A stretch of 64,000 nucleotides of DNA from Streptacidiphilus fuscans (GTDB taxonomy: Bacteria > Actinomycetota > Actinomycetes > Streptomycetales > Streptomycetaceae). Of the stretch, positions 17,933-25,401 are shown one piece after another. Position 1 is the first letter of the stretch, and the number at the start of each line of letters is the position of its first letter. The notes under the pieces were generated by a model that ran no database searches, was not told where the DNA came from, and saw only the letters and a program-made list of their open reading frames with translations. The position numbers and the translations under genes are program-made. The stretch lies in contig NZ_JADPRT010000018.1 in NCBI RefSeq assembly GCF_015690355.1, positions 124,001 through 188,000 on the forward strand, given 5' to 3'.

Positions 17933-18838
17933 ATGTCGATCGACAGTCGGGCCGTGCTCGGGCGCTCAACGGGACGGGGCGGCCGCCGGATCGTCGTCAC
18001 CGGCGCTTCGGGCACGGTGGGGCGTCAGGTGGCGGAGCTTCTGGCCGCGGAGCCCTCCTGCCAGGGCGTGTTCCTCACCCGCGACCCGGACAGCGCCGGA
18101 CTCGGCGGCCGCGTGGCAGGCGCCGACTTCGCGGACGTCGCGCGGCTGACCGAGGTGTTCGCCGATGCGGACGCCGTACTGGTCATCACCAGCAACCCCC
18201 TCCGCCCGGACCACGATGCCAACATCGTCGCCGCCGCCTCGGCCGCGGGCGTCGGCCACCTCGTCAAGCTGTCCGCGCTGGCTGTCGCCGATCCCCAGGC
18301 CCAGGACCTGATCACCTCCTGGCAGCGTGCGGCCGAGGACCGCATCCGGCGCAGCGGCATCCCGTGGACCATCCTGCGCCCCCGTGCCTTCATGACCAAC
18401 ACCCTGTCCTGGGCGTCCGACATCCGCCGAGAAGCCACCGTGTGGGCGCCGTATCCCGCCTCCCGAAACGCCTGTATCGCGCCGCACGACATCGCCCAGG
18501 TCGCCCGTCGTGTCCTCCTTGAGGACGGTCACCACGGACGGATCTACTCACTGACGGGCCCCCAGCCGCTCTCGGCCCGGGACCAGGTGGACCACCTGGG
18601 CGCAGTGTTGCAACGCCCGCTCGCCTGCGCCGAACTGACCATCGGGCAGGCCCAGGAGCGGTGGCGCCGCCGGTATCCCGAAGTGATGACGCAGGCCCTG
18701 ACGGCCAGTGCGGAGCGCCAGCAGGCGGGCGCCAAGGAGAGGACCACTCGCGACGTGGAGGACCTCCTCGGGCGGTCACCCACCTCCTTCTCCTCATGGG
18801 CACAGACGAACGCGCATCTCTTCGCAACCACCGCATGA
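17933..18838 (+). CDS. NmrA/SDR-like NAD(P)-binding protein
   Basis: A 301-residue protein with a Rossmann nucleotide-binding start (RIVVTGASGTVGRQVAELLA), then VLVITSNPLRPDHDANIV and WTILRPRAFMTNTLSW. These are typical of atypical SDRs of the NmrA/quinone-reductase-2 group. There is no classical Tyr-x-x-x-Lys pair in the usual position. Its ATG directly follows the receptor stop, so the two are co-transcribed. Butyrolactone loci often encode a dehydrogenase that reduces the 6-keto group; this protein is a candidate but not the canonical one. Confidence 0.8.
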   Translation: MSIDSRAVLGRSTGRGGRRIVVTGASGTVGRQVAELLAAEPSCQGVFLTRDPDSAGLGGRVAGADFADVARLTEVFADADAVLVITSNPLRPDHDANIVAAASAAGVGHLVKLSALAVADPQAQDLITSWQRAAEDRIRRSGIPWTILRPRAFMTNTLSWASDIRREATVWAPYPASRNACIAPHDIAQVARRVLLEDGHHGRIYSLTGPQPLSARDQVDHLGAVLQRPLACAELTIGQAQERWRRRYPEVMTQALTASAERQQAGAKERTTRDVEDLLGRSPTSFSSWAQTNAHLFATTA

Positions 18839-18893
18839 AACCAATGCATAAAACCACTGCCTGAAACGACGTCATGATTGGCGGCCTGCCCCC

Positions 18894-19664
18894 GTGTCGA
18901 ACGACCCCCTCCTCCACGGCAAGACAGTCATGATCACAGGCGCGTCGAGCGGCATCGGCGCTGCGGCGGCGCATCTCTTCGCGGCCGAAGGCGCAGCCGT
19001 GGTGCTCACCGCGCGCCGCGCGGAGCTCTTGGAGAAGACGTGCGCCGAGATCCACGCGGCCGGCGGACGAGCGATCGCGGCGCCCGGCGACGTCACCCGC
19101 GCCCAGGACATGCGCGACGTGGTCGACAAGGCCGTCAACGCGTTCGGAGGGCTCGACGCAGCCTTCAACAATGCTGGATGGACCTCCACCGGCACCGCTT
19201 TCCACGAGATCGCCGACGACGAGTACGACCGGATCATCGACGTGAACCAGCGCGGTGTCTGGAACGCGATGCGGGCGCAGATCGCGGCGATGCTGGCGCT
19301 CGGCAGTGGGGGAGCCATCGTCAACACGTCCAGTGTCGCCGGCGTGCGCGCCACCGGAGTCGCGGCGCCGTACATCGCGGCCAAGCACGCGGTCATCGGC
19401 CTGACCCGAGCCGCCGCCGACGAGTACGGCGCGCGTGGCATCCGGGCCAACGCCCTCGTCGTCGGGAGCACCGGAACGGAGCTGATGCAGGAGACCCTGG
19501 CCCGCACGCCCGAGCTCTACGGTCCGTTCACCGAGCGCGCGATCCAACACCGACTCGCTGCGCCTCGGGAGGTTGCGGAGGCCGCCGCCTGGCTCTGTTC
19601 GGACCGGTCCTCCTTCATCACGGCGGCGGCGATTCCCGTCGACGGGGGATGGACGGCCCGATAA
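18894..19664 (+). CDS. Classical short-chain dehydrogenase/reductase
   Basis: A 256-residue protein from a GTG at 18894. It has TGASSGIGAAAAHLF (cofactor glycine motif), NNAG, a catalytic Ser (NTSSVAG) and YIAAKHAVIG (catalytic Tyr-x-x-x-Lys), followed by ending IPVDGGWTAR. The arrangement is that of FabG-like reductases. The gene lies 55 bp after the NmrA-like gene. It could be the butyrolactone C6-ketoreductase or a tailoring enzyme of the adjacent cluster; the sequence alone does not decide. Confidence 0.85.
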   Translation: MSNDPLLHGKTVMITGASSGIGAAAAHLFAAEGAAVVLTARRAELLEKTCAEIHAAGGRAIAAPGDVTRAQDMRDVVDKAVNAFGGLDAAFNNAGWTSTGTAFHEIADDEYDRIIDVNQRGVWNAMRAQIAAMLALGSGGAIVNTSSVAGVRATGVAAPYIAAKHAVIGLTRAAADEYGARGIRANALVVGSTGTELMQETLARTPELYGPFTERAIQHRLAAPREVAEAAAWLCSDRSSFITAAAIPVDGGWTAR

Positions 19665-19668
19665 CCAG

Positions 19669-20262
19669 TCAGCCCTCGGCTTCCATGTGCCCGCCGGGCA
19701 TGGCCTGGCGCCACGCGGCCGCCAGCTGGCGGAGGGCCGCATGGTGGTCGGCTCCGGCGTGGACGGCCCAGGCTTCCACCCCCATGAGCAGGCAGCGGAC
19801 GAGGAAGCCGATGGTCTCACTTGAGCACGCTCCGAGGGCAGTTGGGGCGTCGCACGCCCGGTTCGCCAGTCCCGCCACCTGGCCGCACCAGGTGTCTCGC
19901 CAGGCGAAGTGCCCCGTCGGGTCGTCCCGGCTCAGTCGGCTGCAGGCGAGAACGGTGGGATCGTCGTCGTTCAGCAGCAGTGACGCGAGACGTAACGTGA
20001 GGTCGGCCAGGCGCTGCAGGGGCTCGGCGTCATCTCCCGCCTGAGACGCGACGGCCACCGATGTGCGCTTCACGCCGTCGCGGTACACCTCCTGGATCAG
20101 CGCCTGTTTCGTCGGGAAGTGGAAGCTCACGGCGCCCAACGTCACATCCGCACGTGCCGCCACGCGAGCCAGCGTGGTCCCGTGGTACCCGGACTGCACT
20201 ATCTCGCTGGCCGCAGCCCTCAGGACTCGGTTGCGGGTGCGCATTGCTCGTGTCTGCGTCAC
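19669..20262 (-). CDS. TetR-family regulator, possible butyrolactone pseudo-receptor
   Basis: A 197-residue protein from a GTG at 20262 preceded by GAGGATGAA. The HTH RAAASEIVQSGYHGTTLARV, then ADVTLGAVSFHFPTKQALI, is close in style to ArpA-type receptors (TLGAxxFHFxxK). The ligand domain is Ala/Cys-rich and shorter. It is convergent with the SDR gene (4-bp gap) and divergent from the StrR-like activator gene. This makes it a natural local repressor of the 20263-20571 promoter region. Confidence 0.8.
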   Translation of the reverse strand: MTQTRAMRTRNRVLRAAASEIVQSGYHGTTLARVAARADVTLGAVSFHFPTKQALIQEVYRDGVKRTSVAVASQAGDDAEPLQRLADLTLRLASLLLNDDDPTVLACSRLSRDDPTGHFAWRDTWCGQVAGLANRACDAPTALGACSSETIGFLVRCLLMGVEAWAVHAGADHHAALRQLAAAWRQAMPGGHMEAEG

Positions 20263-20327
20263 TTCATCCTCTTGTCATCCACGGCGGACGGGGCGCGGGG
20301 AGCCGGTGCGGATCTTGGCTGATGGTC

Positions 20328-20354
20328 GTAAGAGGATTTTTGACGCGATGTCGG
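20328..20354. promoter_or_regulatory. Candidate ARE-like half-site
   Basis: The sequence GGATTTTTGACGCGATG (20334-20350) shares ATTTTTG-two bases-GCGATG with the stronger site at 20463-20491. It lies in the divergent region between the TetR gene and the StrR-like gene. The left arm is weak, so it is a half-site at best. Confidence 0.35.
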
Positions 20355-20462
20355 ATCCGTCAAGACCACCTGCCGTTCACGACCCTGTTGCCGGGCGGCC
20401 CGCCCCGGGCGGCGTGTGCGGTCGCGGACGTCGTCCCCCCTTGCCTTCCAGGCCCGCACCCT

Positions 20463-20491
20463 ACATCATAAAAAAGCCTATTTTTGTAGCG
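20463..20491. promoter_or_regulatory. Candidate ARE operator upstream of the StrR-like activator
   Basis: The core ATAAAAAAGCCTATTTTTGT (20468-20487) has an A-run and a T-run in inverted arrangement around GCC/TA, with TATTTTTGTAGCGATGA at its right side. The latter matches the ARE candidate upstream of the receptor gene. It stands in a GC-rich surrounding and about 80 bp upstream of the activator start. It fits a site where the butyrolactone receptor or the neighbouring TetR protein represses the activator. Confidence 0.55.
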
Positions 20492-20571
20492 ATGACCTGG
20501 TCGAACGCAACCAACGCAGAGTCAATCCGGGGCGGATCCAGCCGACGTCGGTTCACTCTTGGAGGTCAGTG

Positions 20572-21546
20572 ATGAGCACGGAAGCTGCGGGCGCACAGAC
20601 GACCGCGTGGTCGGAGGGTTCCTTGTCGGATGTCCACGAGATCGCTGTCGACCGGCTGCACCCTGCCGATTCCCCGCGCCGGGCCGGCATCGACGACCGA
20701 CACGTCCGCCTCCTCGCGGAGTGCGAGACAGCGCTTCCGCCGATCGTCGTCCACGCGGGAACGATGCGGATCATCGACGGGATGCACCGATGGGAGGCCG
20801 TCGTCTTGCGGGGCGAGACCCACATCGCCGCACGGTACTTCGAGGGCAGTGAACTGGACGCGTTCGCATGGGCGGTCAAGGCGAACACCACGCACGGCCT
20901 CCCGCTCACCGCCGAGGACAGGTCAGCGGCGACCCGGCGACTGCTGTGCTCGCACCCGCAGTGGTCCGACCGGGCGATCGCCGCGGTGGCCGGTGTCTCC
21001 GCCAGGACCGTCCGCTCGCTCCGGCAGGACGCCGACGCCGACGTGGTGTCCCGGATGGGCCGGGACGGACGTTCCCGTCCGGTCAGCAGCGCGGAGGGGC
21101 GGCTGCGGGCACGCGAGATGATCGAGAAAGACCCGCAGGCATCGCTGCGGACCGTCGCGCGGGCAGCGGGCGTGTCCCCCTCGACCGTCCGCGACGTTCG
21201 CGAACGCCTGCGACGAGGAGAGAACGTCGTCCCTAGCGGCCAGCAGCCGAAGGACGACCGGCGGGGGGCACCGTTGGCCGACGGACTGTCAGACCGCGTC
21301 CCCGCGAGCGCCTGGGACCCGACGCGGGACCCGTCACTTCGCTTCAGCGAGCAAGGCCGCCAACTGCTCCGCCTGCTCATGATGCACCGGTTCCCGGTGC
21401 AGCGCCGAGAGGAGCTCCTGGCCAGCGTTCCGCCGCACGCGACGACAGCGGTCTCGGCGGCGGCCCGGGAGTGCGCACGCGCCTGGGACGCCTTCGCCGA
21501 CCTGCTCGCGGCGCGCACGGAAGAGCCCGCGCACAGCCGCGGATGA
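20572..21546 (+). CDS. StrR-family (ParB-like domain) pathway-specific activator
   Basis: A 324-residue protein from the ATG at 20572, 6 nt after GGAGG. Residues 15-110 form a ParB/sulfiredoxin-like domain: LHPADSPRRAG, LPPIVVHAGTMRIIDGMHRW, then NTTHGLPLTAEDRSAATRRL. An HTH follows (HPQWSDRAIAAVAGVSARTV), and a second HTH-like block around SPSTVRDVRERLRRG. StrR, NovG and Bbr have this architecture and are dedicated activators of antibiotic clusters. Its position between an autoregulator system and an enzyme operon is strong evidence that the operon is a secondary-metabolite cluster. Confidence 0.9.
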   Translation: MSTEAAGAQTTAWSEGSLSDVHEIAVDRLHPADSPRRAGIDDRHVRLLAECETALPPIVVHAGTMRIIDGMHRWEAVVLRGETHIAARYFEGSELDAFAWAVKANTTHGLPLTAEDRSAATRRLLCSHPQWSDRAIAAVAGVSARTVRSLRQDADADVVSRMGRDGRSRPVSSAEGRLRAREMIEKDPQASLRTVARAAGVSPSTVRDVRERLRRGENVVPSGQQPKDDRRGAPLADGLSDRVPASAWDPTRDPSLRFSEQGRQLLRLLMMHRFPVQRREELLASVPPHATTAVSAAARECARAWDAFADLLAARTEEPAHSRG

Positions 21547-21754
21547 CTGACGCTGCGCGTGTCCAACCGCGCACGAACCGCACTCGTACAGGGACGGCCT
21601 TCGGCCCCCTGTGAAACGCCACGGTCTCTGCAATTTCCCATGGGCAGAAAGCCGTGGGGGATCTGCTGTCCATCTCTTGCCTTGACGATTCGATTGCCCG
21701 CATGAAGGATGAAAACCGACCCGATGAGATCGGCCCCCGATCGAAGTGACCCGG

Positions 21755-21769
21755 AATTCATCGTGAATT
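21755..21769. promoter_or_regulatory. Perfect inverted repeat 15 bp before the ferredoxin-reductase start
   Basis: AATTCA-TCG-TGAATT is a perfect 6-3-6 palindrome in the 237-bp leader of the biosynthetic operon. A TTGACG hexamer lies about 75 bp upstream and could be a -35 element. The palindrome is a candidate operator; StrR itself usually binds longer GTTCGA-type repeats, which I do not find here. Confidence 0.45.
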
Positions 21770-21783
21770 GACTGGAGCTCAGG

Positions 21784-22818
21784 ATGGATCACGTGGGCGA
21801 CCAAGTGGAAACGGCCTTGCCCGACAGCGATAAACGCGTCGACGTCGACGTCGCCGTCGTCGGAGCAGGTCCGGCGGGACTGTACGCCGCCTACTGTGCG
21901 GGATTCCGCGGACTTTCCTGTGCCGTCGTCGACTCACTGCCGCATCCGGGCGGGCAGATATCCGCCCTGTACCCGGAGAAGAACATCTACGACGTGGCCG
22001 GCCACGCGGTGGTGCGCGGACGGGAACTCGTCGACAACCTCGTCCGCCAGGTCGCTCCCTTCGAACCGCACTACCTGCTCGGCACGACGGCAACCTCTTT
22101 GACGCCTAGTCAGGAGGCGGGCTGGACGATCGAACTCGACGGCGGCGGGCGGATCCACGCCCAGGCGGTCGTGATCGCGGCCGGACTGGGCCGCTCGACG
22201 CCCCGCACGCTGGACTGCCTGCGCCCCTACGAGGGGAGAGGCGTGGCCTACCACGTGCCGCGTCTGGAGGAGCACCGCGGGCGCGACGTGGTGATCGTGG
22301 GCGGCGGCGACAGCGCGGTCGACTGGGCCCTCGCCTTGGCGCCGCTGGCCCGGTGCGTCACTGTCGTGCACCGGCGCTCGGAATTCCGCGCCCATCCGCA
22401 CAGCGTCAAGCAGATGTACGCGGCCGATATCCGCGTCTTGACGGATGCGCGCGTGACGGAATGCAATGGTGCAGGGCGTCTCGAAGACATACGCATTCGA
22501 GCCGGCGACGAAGAAATGAAGCTGCCCGCGCAGGCACTGGTCGCAGCTCTCGGGTTCATCACCAACCTGGGACCGATCGGCGGTTGGGGGCTCACGGTGG
22601 AAAACCATCGCATTGTTGTCGACAGGGCGATGCGGACGAACCTTCCGCGCGTGTACGCCGTCGGCGACATATGTCATTACGAGGGTCGAGTCCCGCTCAT
22701 CTCAGTCGGTTTCGGGGACGCGGCGACTGCGGCGAACCATGCGGCGGTCGACCTGCGTCCCGGATCCCGGCTCGCACCGGAACACTCCACCGACCGCGAC
22801 ACCGCGCTGCTGCCATGA
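21784..22818 (+). CDS. Ferredoxin-NAD(P)+ reductase, thioredoxin-reductase-like type
   Basis: A 344-residue flavoprotein. The FAD motif VAVVGAGPAGLYAAY is near residue 23, PGGQISALYPEKNIYDVAG is the signature of YumC-type ferredoxin reductases, and VVIVGGGDSAVDWALAL near 175 binds NAD(P)H. The C-terminal RVYAVGDICHYEG contacts FAD. The redox-active CxxC of true thioredoxin reductase is absent. It is first in the operon and overlaps the ferredoxin gene by 4 bp, so it should pass electrons from NAD(P)H to that ferredoxin. Confidence 0.92.
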   Translation: MDHVGDQVETALPDSDKRVDVDVAVVGAGPAGLYAAYCAGFRGLSCAVVDSLPHPGGQISALYPEKNIYDVAGHAVVRGRELVDNLVRQVAPFEPHYLLGTTATSLTPSQEAGWTIELDGGGRIHAQAVVIAAGLGRSTPRTLDCLRPYEGRGVAYHVPRLEEHRGRDVVIVGGGDSAVDWALALAPLARCVTVVHRRSEFRAHPHSVKQMYAADIRVLTDARVTECNGAGRLEDIRIRAGDEEMKLPAQALVAALGFITNLGPIGGWGLTVENHRIVVDRAMRTNLPRVYAVGDICHYEGRVPLISVGFGDAATAANHAAVDLRPGSRLAPEHSTDRDTALLP

Positions 22819-23114
22819 CCCTGAAGAAACTGACCGTCCTTCCCTCCGGAACGGAGATCCTGCTCCCTGCCGGATCCCCCCTCACGGAAGTCGAGTACGA
22901 ATCCCCGGACCGGCTCATCCCCTTCGGATGCCGCTCCGGTTCGTGCGGCGCGTGCGTCATCGAGGTGGTGCAGGGGTTCGGCTGCCTCGGCGAACCCGAC
23001 CTCGACGAGCTCGACTTCCTGGAAGACCTCGGCCGCACCGGCGGTAGCCATCGACTGGCCTGCCAGTGCCGCTTGCAGGGCGACGCGACCATCTGCGTCG
23101 CCGACGACATCTGA
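22815..23114 (+). CDS. [2Fe-2S] ferredoxin, plant/adrenodoxin-like fold
   Basis: A 99-residue protein whose ATG overlaps the reductase stop (ATGA). Cluster ligands follow the Cys-x4-Cys-x2-Cys pattern (FGCRSGSCGAC, Cys39, Cys44, Cys47), with a distal Cys83 or Cys85 in LACQC. The spacing GxxSGxCGxC is typical of plant-type ferredoxins. The extra Cys57 and Cys94 are not part of the standard set. It most likely reduces the diiron oxidase encoded 32 bp downstream. Confidence 0.92.
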   Translation: MTLKKLTVLPSGTEILLPAGSPLTEVEYESPDRLIPFGCRSGSCGACVIEVVQGFGCLGEPDLDELDFLEDLGRTGGSHRLACQCRLQGDATICVADDI

Positions 23115-23146
23115 TCCACCCGAGTGTCCACACGAAAGGTGACATC

Positions 23147-23899
23147 ATGCAGAACCGCGTCCACCACGTCGGCTACGGGGACCGCACCCCGTTCCTGAAC
23201 GCAGCCGCCTCGGCGAAGCTGCGTGCCGAGATCGACCAGCAGCTCGACCAGCAGGTCCTCGAGTGGTACGCCAACGTCCCCGAGGCCGCGCACCTGGAGG
23301 GCAAGAACGTCGACTCCGCGTACTACAAGCGAAACCTGATCGAGACCGCCTGGCGCATCCGGATGCTACGGGTGTCCGAGGCGAAGGCGCTGGTGGAGAT
23401 CGCCAAGCGCAGCCCGGAGGCCGCCCAGGTCTGGGCCAACTACGAACAGGAGGAGATGCTCCACGACGAACTGTTCATCAGCGACCTTGCGCGGGTGGGG
23501 GTGTCGCGCGAGCAGTTCCTGGGCACCGAGCCCTACCTGTCGACCAAGCTGCTGACCGGCTACTTCTCCTACCTGCTGGACCACGAGGGGCCGCTCGGCG
23601 TGGTGGCCTACTCCTACCTGGTCGAGTACGTGAACGTGAAGCTGGAGCCGAGGAAGCTGGAGGCGCTGAAGGGTTCGGTCGGCGAGGACAACATCGGCGG
23701 CCAGATCAACCACTCGCACACCGACATCAACGACGACCACCCCGGTGAGGTGTGGGCGGCGGTGCGGCACCTGCTCCGAAGCGACGAGGACGTCGTCGCG
23801 TTCAAGCGCTACCTCGGCGAGCACCAGTCGCTGCTGGCGCGGTACTTCGAGGAGCTCTACCTGGACACCATCGCCACGGCCGAGAAGCAGTCGGCCTGA
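23147..23899 (+). CDS. Haem-oxygenase-like diiron oxidase/oxygenase (HDO superfamily)
   Basis: A 250-residue all-helical protein. The ATG at 23147 has GAAAGG 8 nt upstream; earlier in-frame codons are not protein-like. Candidate metal ligands in HDO order are Glu66, Glu103 with His106 (EEMLHDE), Glu160 (YLVEYVN), then His191 and His198 in the segment NHSHTDINDDH. Members such as UndA, BesC, SznF and CADD use these positions for a labile diiron cluster. The position usually occupied by Asp (His+4) is Asn195 here, although Asp193 or Asp196 could substitute. With ferredoxin and its reductase beside it, an O2-dependent desaturation, C-C cleavage or N-oxygenation of an amino acid is the best guess; substrate unknown. 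Confidence 0.8.
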   Translation: MQNRVHHVGYGDRTPFLNAAASAKLRAEIDQQLDQQVLEWYANVPEAAHLEGKNVDSAYYKRNLIETAWRIRMLRVSEAKALVEIAKRSPEAAQVWANYEQEEMLHDELFISDLARVGVSREQFLGTEPYLSTKLLTGYFSYLLDHEGPLGVVAYSYLVEYVNVKLEPRKLEALKGSVGEDNIGGQINHSHTDINDDHPGEVWAAVRHLLRSDEDVVAFKRYLGEHQSLLARYFEELYLDTIATAEKQSA

Positions 23900-23964
23900 T
23901 TCCCGCCCTCGGTGGGGGCGCGGCGCGATCGGGCCGCGCCCCCACCCCCCGGTGAGGAGGCCGG

Positions 23965-25401
23965 ATGAGCACGGAAAACGCCAACGGAGTGCTACTGCTC
24001 AGCCATGTCGGGTTCTCGTTCATGGAAGACCTTGTCGCCACGGTCAGGAAGCGGGGGCTGAGGGTCTACGTGCTCAGCTCGCTGCCGGAGGAACAGCACC
24101 AGCAGGACAGGCCGCAGCAGTTGGCGGATCTGGCCGACGACCTTCGGGTGACCGACCGTCACGTACTGACCCCCAGGGATGTCGAGGAGTACCTCGACGC
24201 ACTGTCGGACACGGGCATCCGGGTGCGGTGCTGCCTCACGGTCTGGGAGGGCTACCGGCACCTGATGGCGCTGGCCAACGCCCGCCTCGGGGTCCCGGAC
24301 CTGGCGGAGAAGCAGGTTCTGGATCTGCGCGACAAGCTGACGCTACGGAACCTCATCGCCGACGCCGGCCTCAGCCGCGGCCGAGCATGCGCACTCAACC
24401 CCGAGACGCTCGCCGAACGCCAGCGCGAGGGCGGCCGATACTTCGTGAAGCCGGTGAGCGGCATCGCCTCCTTCGGCGCCTTTCCGCTGACCGCCGCCAC
24501 GACCTGGGACGACCTGGAGCGCATGGCCGCCGAGGCCCGCGCCGACACCGTCTACGCGAGCGTCTTCGCCGCCGACCCGCAGCCGACCGATCCCGTGCAG
24601 CCAAGCCCAAGCCCAAGCCCAAGCCCCGGCCCAGCCACGAGCGCGGGTCCGAGCGAGGGTCACAGCGAAGGCCTCGGGATGGAGTTCCTCGTCGAGGACT
24701 ACGTGCCGGGGCGGGAGTTCAGCTTCGAGGTCATCGTCGTGGACGGTGCCCCGCATGTGGTGGCCGTGCACGAGAAGTGCGAGGTGACGGAGACCGAAGG
24801 CACCGTCCTCGAGAACGCGTGCGTCAGCCCGCCGGTGAGCCTGTCGCAGGAGCAGACCGGCGCCGGGATCGCCTGGGTGGCGGGCGTGCTGAGCAACCTC
24901 GGCCTCGACTGGGGCTGCTTCCACATCGAGGCGCGGTACGCCCCGGCCGGGTGGGACCTGATCGAGGTCAATCCACGCGTCGGCGGCAGTCTGATATCGC
25001 CGAGCGTGGCGGCGCTGACCGGCGGTCCCAGCCTGCTCGACCTCTGGCTGGGCTCACTGCTCGCCGCTGACCTGCCGGCCGGATTCCTCAAGGCGCTGAG
25101 GGACGTGTCGTTCAGGCCTGACGGCGTCACCCCGAGCGGCGACGCGACGTTCTTCCGGGTCTTCTTCGCCGACCCCGGAAAGATCCTTCAGGTGGGGTTG
25201 AACGACGACCTCCCGCTCCGACCCGCCGTGTCGCACGTGCTGCTCAAGCCCGGCGACGTGGTGGAGTCCTCCTCGCGAGAGGTCTTCCTCGGTCAGGTGC
25301 TGTGGCGCATGCCCTGCGCCGAACGGGACGCCGTCCTTCCCGAGCTGCTGCCCGCTTCCGAGCGCGCGATCGAGATCACGTATGAGACGGAGCGCGGATG
25401 A
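23965..25401 (+). CDS. ATP-grasp ligase 1 (carboxylate-amine ligase type)
   Basis: A 478-residue protein from an ATG after GAGGAGG. ATP-grasp features are RYFVKPVSGIASFG (nucleotide-binding Lys162), FLVEDYVPGREFS near 241 and DLIEVNPRVGG (Glu334, Asn336, Arg338, metal and phosphate binding). The N-terminal 110 residues are a pre-ATP-grasp Rossmann-like region. A Pro-Ser repeat linker (residues about 207-232, encoded by CCAAGC-type hexamer repeats near 24600) interrupts the ATP-binding lobe and is unusual. The family activates a carboxylate as acyl phosphate and joins it to an amine, as in amino-acid ligases. It overlaps the next gene by 4 bp. Confidence 0.88.
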   Translation: MSTENANGVLLLSHVGFSFMEDLVATVRKRGLRVYVLSSLPEEQHQQDRPQQLADLADDLRVTDRHVLTPRDVEEYLDALSDTGIRVRCCLTVWEGYRHLMALANARLGVPDLAEKQVLDLRDKLTLRNLIADAGLSRGRACALNPETLAERQREGGRYFVKPVSGIASFGAFPLTAATTWDDLERMAAEARADTVYASVFAADPQPTDPVQPSPSPSPSPGPATSAGPSEGHSEGLGMEFLVEDYVPGREFSFEVIVVDGAPHVVAVHEKCEVTETEGTVLENACVSPPVSLSQEQTGAGIAWVAGVLSNLGLDWGCFHIEARYAPAGWDLIEVNPRVGGSLISPSVAALTGGPSLLDLWLGSLLAADLPAGFLKALRDVSFRPDGVTPSGDATFFRVFFADPGKILQVGLNDDLPLRPAVSHVLLKPGDVVESSSREVFLGQVLWRMPCAERDAVLPELLPASERAIEITYETERG

